Of a stretch of 6,304 nucleotides of DNA, positions 1 through 5,285 are shown in pieces. How positions within the stretch are numbered: position 1 is the stretch's first letter; every line of letters starts with the position of its first letter. The notes beneath the pieces are model-generated. The model saw only the letters and a program-made list of their open reading frames with translations, was not told where the DNA came from and did no database searches. The translations under genes and the position numbers were made by a program. Source of the DNA: an uncultured Faecalibacterium sp. (GTDB lineage: Bacteria > Bacillota > Clostridia > Oscillospirales > Ruminococcaceae); the NCBI GenBank assembly GCA_902463235.1, contig CABQER010000051.1, positions 1 through 6,304 on the forward strand. The letters are read 5' to 3'.

Positions 1-1271
1 CACAGCGAAATGGCAGGGATGAAGGTGACAAGGAACAGTGCCACGACCATGGCGGCGAACAGCGGCACGATGTACTTGGTAACGCCTTCGATCTTGACCT
101 TGCCGACGCCGCAGCCCACGAACAGGCAGGAACCGACCGGGGGAGTGACCGAGCCGATGCCCATGTTCATGATGAGCATGATGCCGAACTGCACATCACT
201 CATGCCGATGCTGCGGGTGATGGGCAGGAAGATGGGGGTGAAGATCAGCACCGCCGGGGTCAGATCCAAGAACATACCCATGACCATCAGGAACACGTTC
301 ATGATCAGCAGGATGACGTAGCGGTTGCTGGAAATGCTCATCAGTGCGTTGCTGATGGCGGCAGGGATGCCGGAGTAGCTCATGACGTAGGACATGATGG
401 AGGAAGCAGCGATCAGGAACAGGATGGTAGCGCTGCTCTCCATGGTGTCTGCCAGCAGGTCGTAGAAGCTCTTGAAGGTCATCTCCTTGTAGAGGACTGC
501 CAGCACACCGCAGTACAGGCACAGCACGACACCGGCCTCGGTGGCGGTGAAGAAGCCTGCCAGAATGCCGCCCATGACGATGATGACGGCCAGCAGAGCG
601 GGCACAGCCTCAACGATGATCTTGATGGCGGGGTCAGGATCCTTGACATCAGAGGACTTATAGCCCTTCTTGACGGCGATGAACACCGCCAGAGCAGCCA
701 CGCACAGACCCATCAGGATGCCGGGCAGGTAGCCGCCCATGAACAGAGCAGCCACAGAGACGCCGCCAGCGGTGATGGAGTAAAGGATCAGCGGGCCGGA
801 TGGGGGGATCAGGATGCCGGTGGGGGCAGAGCAGACGTTGACAGCTGCGGAGTAGTTGGGGTCGTAGCCCTCATCCAGCTCCAGCGGAGCCATGATGGAG
901 CCCATGGCGGAGGTAGCTGCCACAGAGGAGCCGGAAACGGCACCGAAGAACATATTAGCCAGAACATTGGTGGCAGCCAGATAGCCGGGCATCTTGCCCA
1001 CAGCCAGACGTGCCAGACGGACAAGGCGCTTTGCAATGCCGCCCTTGTTCATGATGTTGCCGCCCAGAGAGAAGAAGGGCAGCGCCAGCAGAGAGAAGGA
1101 GTCAATGCCCGAGAAGCAGCGTTGTGCAGCGGTCAGGGCAAAAATTGCGGGGTCCATGCTGAACAGTGCCGTGAAGATGGATGCAATGCCGATGCCTGCC
1201 GAGATGGGCACACCGGCCAGCAGCATGACAAAGAAGGAACCGAACAGCAGTAACGTAGCCTGTGCAACCAT
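1..1271 (-). CDS. dctM: TRAP transporter large permease subunit (DctM family), 3' end cut by window edge
   Basis: Large membrane subunit of a tripartite ATP-independent periplasmic (TRAP) transporter. In this family it forms the transport channel, with elevator-type movement driven by an ion gradient, and works with the small subunit and the binding protein encoded upstream. I translated it by hand from ATG at 1271 (protein starts MVAQATLLLFGS) and it is open for 423 codons to the window edge. DctM proteins are usually about 425-430 residues, so only a few codons are missing. Family signatures are visible: GAVSGSSVAATSAMG (residues 110-124), IPPSGPLILYS (155-165), FTATEAGVV (241-249), GMFLDLTPAVLIFTP (332-346) and VTPPVG (375-380), set among many hydrophobic helices. 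The start overlaps the dctQ stop by one base (TAATG), with AAGGAG at 1282-1287 (10-base spacing) inside dctQ, so translation is probably coupled. Substrate is not readable from sequence. Confidence 0.96.
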   Translation of the reverse strand, partial: MVAQATLLLFGSFFVMLLAGVPISAGIGIASIFTALFSMDPAIFALTAAQRCFSGIDSFSLLALPFFSLGGNIMNKGGIAKRLVRLARLAVGKMPGYLAATNVLANMFFGAVSGSSVAATSAMGSIMAPLELDEGYDPNYSAAVNVCSAPTGILIPPSGPLILYSITAGGVSVAALFMGGYLPGILMGLCVAALAVFIAVKKGYKSSDVKDPDPAIKIIVEAVPALLAVIIVMGGILAGFFTATEAGVVLCLYCGVLAVLYKEMTFKSFYDLLADTMESSATILFLIAASSIMSYVMSYSGIPAAISNALMSISSNRYVILLIMNVFLMVMGMFLDLTPAVLIFTPIFLPITRSIGMSDVQFGIMLIMNMGIGSVTPPVGSCLFVGCGVGKVKIEGVTKYIVPLFAAMVVALFLVTFIPAISL

Positions 1272-1759
1272 TATGCGTTTTCTCCTTTCTTTTCCTTACG
1301 CTCCGTGAAGAGCTGTACATACTTCAGCACACGTGCCAGAATGATGAACACGCCGGAGATCGGCAGGATGGAATACAGGAATTTGAAGGGGATGCGCATG
1401 ACCGAGGAAACGTTGGTGGCGTTTGCGGTCAGCTTCCAGCCGCCGTAAACAAAGACGTAGCCCACAAAGAACACGATGGCGGCCTCGATGAACACGCTGA
1501 GCACAACGTTGAACGCACCCTTTGCGCGGCCCTTGACCAGATCCAGTGCCAGATGCTTATCCTTGTAGAAGCAGTAGGCGGAACCGATCATGGAAGCCCA
1601 GATCAGGACATAGCGCAGAAACTCGTCCGTTACAGTGGAGGGGTTATGCAGGATCCAGCGGGTAAAGATCTGCCAAGTGCCGCCTGCCAGCAGGGCGAAC
1701 ATTGCCACTGCCATGAGGAAGCGCATGACATTATCCAGAATTTTATCCAGTTTTTTCAC
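1271..1759 (-). CDS. dctQ: TRAP transporter small permease subunit (DctQ family)
   Basis: Small membrane subunit of the TRAP transporter, 162 residues, a usual length for DctQ. In the family it packs against DctM and helps dock the binding protein. Four hydrophobic helices are visible at about residues 11-29, 48-65, 83-106 and 126-147. Between helices 1 and 2 lies WQIFTRWILHNP followed by TDEFLRYVLIWASMIGSA, the family pattern in which an acidic residue and FxRY precede helix 2. The short charged tail (ERKEKKGENA) is probably cytoplasmic. The start is GTG at 1759, chosen because AAGGAG (1768-1773) lies 8 bases upstream; an ATG nearer that site (1767-1765) reads into a stop after three codons. 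It lies about 100 bases after dctP and overlaps dctM by one base, so the three form one operon. Confidence 0.95.
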   Translation of the reverse strand: MKKLDKILDNVMRFLMAVAMFALLAGGTWQIFTRWILHNPSTVTDEFLRYVLIWASMIGSAYCFYKDKHLALDLVKGRAKGAFNVVLSVFIEAAIVFFVGYVFVYGGWKLTANATNVSSVMRIPFKFLYSILPISGVFIILARVLKYVQLFTERKEKKGENA

Positions 1760-1767
1760 AAGATCAT

Positions 1768-1773
1768 CTCCTT
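1768..1773 (-). promoter_or_regulatory. Ribosome binding site deciding the GTG start of dctQ
   Basis: On the minus strand AAGGAG stands 8 bases before GTG at 1759. No in-frame ATG is better placed, so this site fixes the start of the small permease gene. Confidence 0.75.
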
Positions 1774-1783
1774 GAGCTCATTC

Positions 1784-1833
1784 CCTCCCGCGCAGCTGTG
1801 GGCAGCACTGTGCGCCGCCCGCAGCTTGGGAGG
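1784..1833 (-). promoter_or_regulatory. Large intercistronic hairpin between dctP and dctQ
   Basis: Three nested complementary blocks: CCTCCC (1784-1789) with GGGAGG (1828-1833), AGCTG (1794-1798) with CAGCT (1822-1826), and GGGC (1800-1803) with GCCC (1817-1820), around a 13-base loop. This gives about 15 base pairs, interrupted by a 4-to-1 internal loop and a single mismatch. In the minus-strand transcript the hairpin lies just after the dctP stop and is not followed by a U-tract, so it does not look like an intrinsic terminator. By inference it is an RNA stabiliser or processing site that keeps dctP message more abundant than dctQM message, since TRAP systems need excess binding protein. 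Confidence 0.6.
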
Positions 1834-1860
1834 TAAGAATGGAAAGCAATGAGTTGGCGT

Positions 1861-2895
1861 TTAGGCCATTGCACGGATCTCTTCCACGACCGCGTAGGTG
1901 GTGGGGTTAGAGGTCTTGAGGTTGTCGTAGATGGGCTGCACAGCGGCCTGGAATGCGGCGATATCCACATCCTTGACCAGCTCCACACCGTTCTGGTTCA
2001 CAGCCTTGTCCAGCACCTCGTCCTCGAACTTCTTCCATGCGTCCTTGTACTCCTCGGTAGCGGTCTTGGCGCACTCGGACACGATGGACTTCTGCTCGTC
2101 AGAGAACTTGTTCCACACGCTGGAAGCGATGACCACCATATCGGGGATGCGAGTGTGCTCGTCGAAGCAGTAGTACTTGGTCACATCGCCGTGGTCGCGC
2201 AGCGCAGTGACATTGTTCTCGGCACCGTCGATGACGCCCTGCTGCATACCGGTGTAGATATCGCTGTAACCCATAACGGTAGCGGAGCCGCCAAGGCAGT
2301 TCATCATGTCAATGGCCATCTGGCTGTCCATGGTGCGGATCTTCAGACCCTTCAGGTCAGCCGGGGTGCGGATAGCGGTAGCCTTGGTGTAGAAGGAACG
2401 TGCGCCGGAATCCAGCCATGTCAGACCGCGGAAGCCCTGATCGTCGGTGGACTCAAAGACGGCCTTTGCGGAGTCGCTGTCCATGTAGCTGTAATAGTGT
2501 GCCTGATCGTCGAACACATAAGGCACGGAGAAGGCGTTGTACTTCTCGCTGAAGTTGCCCAGCGTGGAAGCGGAGACCTTTGCCATATCCAGTGCGCCTG
2601 CCTGGATCTGGGAGATCATGTCAGCCTCGCTGCCCAGGGTGCCGTTGGGGATGATCTGGATGTTGATGCTGCCGCCGGTCTTTTCCTTGACCTGCTCTGC
2701 AAAGCTGGTCAGCTGGATGTGCACAGCGTGATCCTCGGCCAGATTGTGGCCCAGCTTCAGGTTGAAGCTGCCGCCGGTGGCAGCAGCTGCGCCGGAACCG
2801 GCAGTGCTGCCCGAAGAACCGCCGCAAGCGGTGAGCAGGGCAGATGCACCAGCAACTGCCATGACCTGTACGAACTGTCTGCGAGTGATTTTCAT
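1861..2895 (-). CDS. dctP: TRAP transporter solute-binding lipoprotein (DctP family)
   Basis: Extracellular substrate-binding subunit, 344 residues including the signal peptide. It starts with MKITRRQFVQ, a hydrophobic stretch, and the lipobox LTAC with Cys24, followed by a Gly/Ser/Ala linker to about residue 42; the mature protein is therefore expected to be lipid-anchored on the outer face of the membrane. The twin arginine (R5 R6) before the hydrophobic core resembles a Tat motif. DctP hallmarks follow: NGTLGSEADMISQIQAGALDMA (84-105), GARSFYT (164-170), RTPADLKGLKIRTMDS (176-191) with Arg187 at the position that usually salt-bridges the substrate carboxylate, and GMQQGVIDGAENN (216-228). 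This supports an organic-acid or sugar-acid ligand but does not identify it. ATG at 2895 is preceded by AAGGAAGG (2905-2912) at 9 bases. It is the first gene of dctPQM. Confidence 0.96.
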   Translation of the reverse strand: MKITRRQFVQVMAVAGASALLTACGGSSGSTAGSGAAAATGGSFNLKLGHNLAEDHAVHIQLTSFAEQVKEKTGGSINIQIIPNGTLGSEADMISQIQAGALDMAKVSASTLGNFSEKYNAFSVPYVFDDQAHYYSYMDSDSAKAVFESTDDQGFRGLTWLDSGARSFYTKATAIRTPADLKGLKIRTMDSQMAIDMMNCLGGSATVMGYSDIYTGMQQGVIDGAENNVTALRDHGDVTKYYCFDEHTRIPDMVVIASSVWNKFSDEQKSIVSECAKTATEEYKDAWKKFEDEVLDKAVNQNGVELVKDVDIAAFQAAVQPIYDNLKTSNPTTYAVVEEIRAMA

Positions 2896-2901
2896 AGTGT
2901 T

Positions 2902-2950
2902 TTTCCTTCCTTATCTTGTTTTATCGTGTCCCACGATCACAGCCAACCGG
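2902..2950 (-). promoter_or_regulatory. Weak candidate promoter for dctPQM
   Basis: On the minus strand, TTGGCT followed 15 bases later by GATAAA gives four of six matches to each of the -35 and -10 consensus hexamers, within the 85-base gap between the YcxB-like gene and dctP. Spacing is shorter than the optimum of 17, so support is modest. Its interest is that both hexamers fall within the two inverted repeats listed separately, which would then be placed to act as operators. Confidence 0.22.
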
Positions 2951-2956
2951 CTGTGA
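2923..2956 (-). repeat. Two adjacent perfect inverted repeats in the dctP leader
   Basis: First repeat: ATCGTG (2923-2928) and CACGAT (2932-2937) with a 3-base centre. Second repeat: TCACAGCC (2937-2944) and GGCTGTGA (2949-2956) with a 4-base centre. They share base 2937, so they are directly back to back. Neither is followed by a T-run on either strand, which argues against simple terminators. They could be operators for a dimeric regulator, or two tandem RNA hairpins ahead of the dctP ribosome binding site. Confidence 0.6.
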
Positions 2957-2980
2957 AACAACATAGTAGCGGTGCAGCGC

Positions 2981-3556
2981 TCAGGATGCGCTGCGCTGAA
3001 AGCGGTCTTTTCCCATCTGGATCAGATCCTTCAGGTTGAGCCCCCACAGGCTCTTAGAGCGCTGCCAGTCCTTGCCGGTCTCCTTGGCAAGCACCTTTGC
3101 GAACCGCTCCGGGTTTGCCGGCAGCAGGCTGCCCTTGGGGATCATGACTGCCATCTGACGGCTCTGGAAGATGTAGAAATACTGGTCATCCTCCACCAGC
3201 CGGTCGATCTTTGCAAAGGGAATGTGCGCACCGTTTTCCACATCCACACCGCCATCGTTGACCCGGCAGCTCACGGTGGTCTCGGCCCCGCCCCGCTGCA
3301 TGATGACGCCCTCTGCCGCCACCCGGCTCAGAAAGTCCGGCATGGCGAACATGGCACAGCCCACCAGCAGGCAGAGCACTTTGACAACGGTAGGAATGGC
3401 AGTGAACAGCGCCGCCATCACCAGCACAAAGGCCGCTGCAAGCCACAGCAGATGCCGCATCCCCTCGTAGGTGTAGAACTCCGTGCGGAACATCCGGCGG
3501 ATGGTCTCATCGTTAAAGACCACTTTGGCTTCAAAATGATTTTTTGAGGTCTGCAT
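2981..3556 (-). CDS. YcxB-like small membrane protein of unknown function
   Basis: A 191-residue protein. It has a polar N-terminus (about 1-33), two closely spaced hydrophobic helices (about 34-53 and 56-73), and a C-terminal domain with the pattern of YcxB-like proteins: IPFAKIDRLVEDDQYFYIF (112-130) followed by QMAVMIPKGSL (134-144) and a basic helical end. YcxB-like proteins are common in Firmicutes and have no established biochemical role, so the name describes family resemblance only. ATG at 3556 has AAAGGAG (3564-3570) 7 bases upstream. It lies 85 bases before dctP on the same strand and is divergent from the AraC-type gene, so it may be the first gene of the transporter transcript or a separate unit. 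The open frame on the opposite strand (2972-3547) has no site or domain support. Confidence 0.85.
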   Translation of the reverse strand: MQTSKNHFEAKVVFNDETIRRMFRTEFYTYEGMRHLLWLAAAFVLVMAALFTAIPTVVKVLCLLVGCAMFAMPDFLSRVAAEGVIMQRGGAETTVSCRVNDGGVDVENGAHIPFAKIDRLVEDDQYFYIFQSRQMAVMIPKGSLLPANPERFAKVLAKETGKDWQRSKSLWGLNLKDLIQMGKDRFQRSAS

Positions 3557-3616
3557 GGACGGGCTCCTTTCGAACAGTCACGAAATGCAACCAATACATT
3601 TGTTGATAAGCATAAA

Positions 3617-3647
3617 AATATTGAAGAAATTTTGTGCATTTAGTCAA
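3617..3647 (-). promoter_or_regulatory. Possible promoter for the YcxB-like gene
   Basis: On the minus strand TTGACT (3647-3642, five of six to the -35 consensus) is followed 19 bases later by AATATT (3622-3617, four of six to the -10 consensus). The spacing is long. The region is AT-rich and lies about 60 bases before the gene start, which is the right place, but other A/T-rich -10 candidates are nearby. Confidence 0.3.
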
Positions 3648-3687
3648 TCTCGTCTCCTTGCGCCATTATCATACTAAAAAATACATG

Positions 3688-3711
3688 GATTTTCCGCAGA
3701 TTTTGTGATTT
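3688..3711. repeat. Short direct repeats (GATTTT) upstream of the araC-type promoter
   Basis: GATTTT at 3688-3693 and again at 3699-3704 start 11 bases apart, close to one helical turn, and a third partial copy (GATTT) lies at 3707-3711, just before the -35 hexamer at 3717. AraC-family proteins often bind direct repeats beside promoters, so this is a candidate operator. The repeat is short and AT-rich, so chance is possible. Confidence 0.3.
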
Positions 3712-3716
3712 AAATG

Positions 3717-3745
3717 TTGCAAAATGTGATATGTGCTGATATACT
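3717..3745 (+). promoter_or_regulatory. Promoter of the AraC-family regulator gene
   Basis: TTGCAA (3717-3722) and TATACT (3740-3745) are separated by exactly 17 bases, and a TG one base before the -10 (3737-3738) adds an extended -10 element. This gives four of six and five of six matches to the housekeeping sigma-factor consensus. Transcription would begin near 3752, leaving a leader of about 50 bases before ATG at 3805. Confidence 0.65.
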
Positions 3746-3804
3746 AGGGCAAAAAAGACGTAAAAGAATGATTCTTATTTTTTTAACAAGAAACAGGAGC
3801 GGCT

Positions 3805-4692
3805 ATGGGCATCGAACGTGTCTCGCATTATATCGATAATGTCCTTACGGAAGCACAGGCGCGGATGGGGCTGCGCGACACCCGGCTTCTGGTCACATGG
3901 TACACGAACCGGGAAAACAAGCAGTCTGTGGTGCACTCCCACCCGTATCACGAGCTGGTGCTTCCCATCGGCGGCAGCACGGTACGCTACTCGGTGGACG
4001 GTAGCGTGTATCTGGTCCATGTGGGGGAGTTGGTCTACTTTCCCTCTCAGGTCTACCACTCCGGCAACTTCAACATTGATGATGACCAGTCGGATCGTCT
4101 GGTCGTCCAGATCGATGACGCCCTCTGGCAGGCCACCCGCCGGCGCGTGAACCTGAAAAACACAGGCTGGCTGCAGCAGCTCACCGTGCTGGACAGCGAA
4201 GCCTGCCGCAAGTGGGATTTTGCGGGGCTTTTCGTCCGTATGGGGCAAAGTCTGGAGCTGCCGGGCTCTATCCGGGACATCGTTTTTGAGGCGCAGGTCT
4301 CTGAAATGATGCTGCTCATCACACAGGCCACCGGCAGCGGACAGACCACTGCACCCAGCAGCACCAGTGTGTTGGTCGCGCGCGCGGTGGCCTACCTTCA
4401 GACCCATTATCAGGACCCGACCCTCACCACCGTGCAGCTGGCGCAGGAACTTTACGCCAGCCGGGAGCACCTTTCCCGCGCGTTCAAGGAGTGCACCATG
4501 GAGAGCATCCACAACTACCTGACCTATCTGCGGATGCAGCACTGCCGCAAGGCACTGGAAGAGGGCGTTTCCGTCCTGAACGCCTGCACCGAGAGCGGCT
4601 TCCCGGATTACAGCAGCTTCCTGAAAACCTTCCGCCGCCTGTACGGCATCACCCCGGCACAGTACCGAGCAAGCGTAATCGGACATGGATAA
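3805..4692 (+). CDS. AraC-family transcriptional regulator, cupin sensor type
   Basis: A 295-residue two-domain regulator. The N-terminal half (about 25-150) fits an AraC-type cupin sensor: HSHPYHELVLPIGG (44-57) with the H-x-H-x3-E histidine/glutamate pattern (H44, H46, E50), then GELVYFPSQVYHSG (74-87). A polar linker near 176-187 leads to the C-terminal DNA-binding domain (about 190-291), which has two helix-turn-helix units: VQLAQELYASREHLSRAFKE (210-229) and, from about 256, NACTESGFPDYSSFLKTFRRLYG followed by the typical TPAQYR ending. AGGAG (3795-3799) precedes ATG by 5 bases. The gene is divergent from the ycxB-dctPQM group, the usual arrangement for a local regulator, so it probably responds to the transported compound or a product of it; this is inference. 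The large opposite-strand frame (3775-4755) is a shadow. Confidence 0.95.
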   Translation: MGIERVSHYIDNVLTEAQARMGLRDTRLLVTWYTNRENKQSVVHSHPYHELVLPIGGSTVRYSVDGSVYLVHVGELVYFPSQVYHSGNFNIDDDQSDRLVVQIDDALWQATRRRVNLKNTGWLQQLTVLDSEACRKWDFAGLFVRMGQSLELPGSIRDIVFEAQVSEMMLLITQATGSGQTTAPSSTSVLVARAVAYLQTHYQDPTLTTVQLAQELYASREHLSRAFKECTMESIHNYLTYLRMQHCRKALEEGVSVLNACTESGFPDYSSFLKTFRRLYGITPAQYRASVIGHG

Positions 4693-4768
4693 CACCGACC
4701 GTGCAGAAACCGTGCACTTACTCCCAGACAAACTAAAAACCACTTTATCCGACAACGACTTGACGGCA

Positions 4769-4792
4769 TTGGTGCGAGTGACCGCACACCAA
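4769..4792 (+). other. Small hairpin in the araC 3' region
   Basis: TTGG (4769-4772) plus TGCG (4773-4776) pair with CGCA (4783-4786) plus CCAA (4789-4792), leaving a 2-base bulge and a 6-base loop. An A-run rather than a T-run follows on the plus strand, so it is not a plus-strand terminator. Its role is unknown. Confidence 0.35.
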
Positions 4793-4862
4793 AAATCAAG
4801 TCATGGAGGATCCCAGACCCTTTGACCGTGCAGCACCCGCCGGGCGCAGCACTTCAGCCACA

Positions 4863-4888
4863 CGATTTTGTTGACCTCAACAAAATCG
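4863..4888. repeat. Perfect 12-bp inverted repeat with a 2-base centre
   Basis: CGATTTTGTTGA (4863-4874) and TCAACAAAATCG (4877-4888) are exact reverse complements around CC. No T-run follows on either strand, and the arms are AT-rich. The near-palindromic form fits a binding site for a dimeric protein, a recombination site or a dispersed repeat better than a terminator. No gene starts beside it. Confidence 0.7.
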
Positions 4889-4905
4889 CTGCATGACAAA
4901 GCCCC

Positions 4906-4944
4906 CAGACCGCGACAGCGCGTGTCTGAGAGCTTTTCTTCTTT
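4906..4944 (+). terminator. Candidate intrinsic terminator for the AraC-type gene
   Basis: CAGAC plus CGCG (4906-4914) pair with CGCG (4919-4922) and GTCTG (4924-4928) around the ACAG loop, with a single bulged T at 4923. A pyrimidine run rich in T follows at 4934-4944 after a 5-base gap. The stem is strong, but the gap and the interrupted T-run make it only a fair terminator. It lies about 210 bases past the araC stop, and I see no better plus-strand terminator before it. Confidence 0.42.
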
Positions 4945-5034
4945 CCGTGGGTGTTTTTCCTTTGTAAAGCAAGAAATCCCACGATTTACGCCGCATTTTC
5001 AGCAGTCAAACGTTGGATTTTACTTTGTGCGATG

Positions 5035-5090
5035 GAAGGAACTCGAACCCACGGCCTACTGATTCGCAGCGCACGCCGAGCGATTCCCTC
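5035..5090 (-). other. tRNA-like segment, degenerate or partial
   Basis: Read on the minus strand, 5069-5041 matches the order of a tRNA 3' half: a seven-base loop CTGCGAA with T at the pre-anticodon position (anticodon would be GCG), TCAGT, a five-base variable stretch AGGCC, GTGGG, and the T-loop TTCGAGT. The expected partners are wrong: TCAGT faces GTGCG, and GTGGG faces TCCTT. A separate 7-bp stem does form at the ends (GAGGGAA at 5090-5084 with TTCCTTC at 5041-5035, one G-U pair), but no standard D-arm or CCA end is seen. It is therefore not a working tRNA. A decayed tRNA, an integration-site remnant or an unrelated structured RNA are the options. Confidence 0.3.
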
Positions 5091-5194
5091 AATTTTTGGA
5101 AGTTGCGTTTTAACATTGTTTCTTTTCGATACATCGCATGTTTTGAACTTCGAGTTTCTGCACCCTTTGTCCGATTTTGCAATGATTTGCGCCC

Positions 5195-5219
5195 TTTGCA
5201 CGTTTTGAAACCGTGCAAA
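5195..5219. repeat. Perfect 8-bp inverted repeat next to the GH1 terminator
   Basis: TTTGCACG (5195-5202) and CGTGCAAA (5212-5219) are exact reverse complements around a 9-base centre that can itself pair partly (TTT with AAA). On the minus strand this second hairpin begins in the T-run that ends the GH1 terminator. Confidence 0.55.
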
Positions 5220-5257
5220 AAAGGAGCAGAGCTGTAGTTGGTCAGCTCTGCTCCTTT
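5217..5257 (-). terminator. Strong intrinsic terminator of the GH1 gene
   Basis: A perfect 15-bp stem: the plus-strand arms at 5220-5234 and 5243-5257 are exact reverse complements around an 8-base loop. On the minus strand the stem runs into TTTTTT (5222-5217), the first three bases of which belong to the stem. It starts about 28 bases after the TAA stop at 5286-5288, so it clearly ends the glycosidase transcript. Confidence 0.9.
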
Positions 5258-5285
5258 GCAGAATGGGGGTCTCCGGTTATGCAGG

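Larger units (their letters stand above)
4693..5216. other. Gene-free, structure-rich intergenic region
   Basis: About 520 bases between the AraC-type gene and the GH1 terminator. Several short open frames cross it on both strands (for example 4868-5062, 4951-5208 and 5013-5237 plus; 4986-5201 and 5006-5218 minus). They overlap each other, lack convincing ribosome binding sites and show no domain pattern. The second half, from about 4930, is clearly more AT-rich than the genes on either side. It carries a candidate terminator, a perfect inverted repeat, an octamer repeat and a tRNA-like segment, listed separately. It could be a remnant of an inserted element or could hold an unrecognised small RNA. 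Confidence 0.6.
4698..5217 (+). repeat. Octamer ACCGTGCA present four times
   Basis: Copies lie at 4698-4705, 4709-4716, 4825-4832 and 5210-5217. The first two start 11 bases apart, one helical turn, directly after the AraC-type gene stop. The fourth is part of an inverted repeat (5195-5219). All four are in the same orientation. Confidence 0.5.

Noticed and set aside
2937..2956. Intrinsic terminator after the YcxB-like gene
   Set aside because: The 8-bp hairpin has no T-run on either strand.
1849..3039. Plus-strand open frame of 396 codons opposite dctP
   Set aside because: It is the antisense shadow of a clear DctP gene, with low-complexity valine/leucine/histidine-rich sequence, no domain pattern and no suitable ribosome binding site.
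2972..3547. Plus-strand open frame of 191 codons opposite the YcxB-like gene
   Set aside because: The minus-strand frame has a good ribosome binding site, two membrane helices and the YcxB pattern; the plus frame has none.
3775..4755. Minus-strand open frame of 326 codons opposite the AraC-type gene
   Set aside because: It lies antisense to a well-supported regulator gene and shows no family motif.
4868..5237. Short open frames on both strands in the intergenic region
   Set aside because: They overlap one another, and phrases such as GTRTHGL or NSNPRPTDS are the kind produced by reading tRNA-like DNA as protein.
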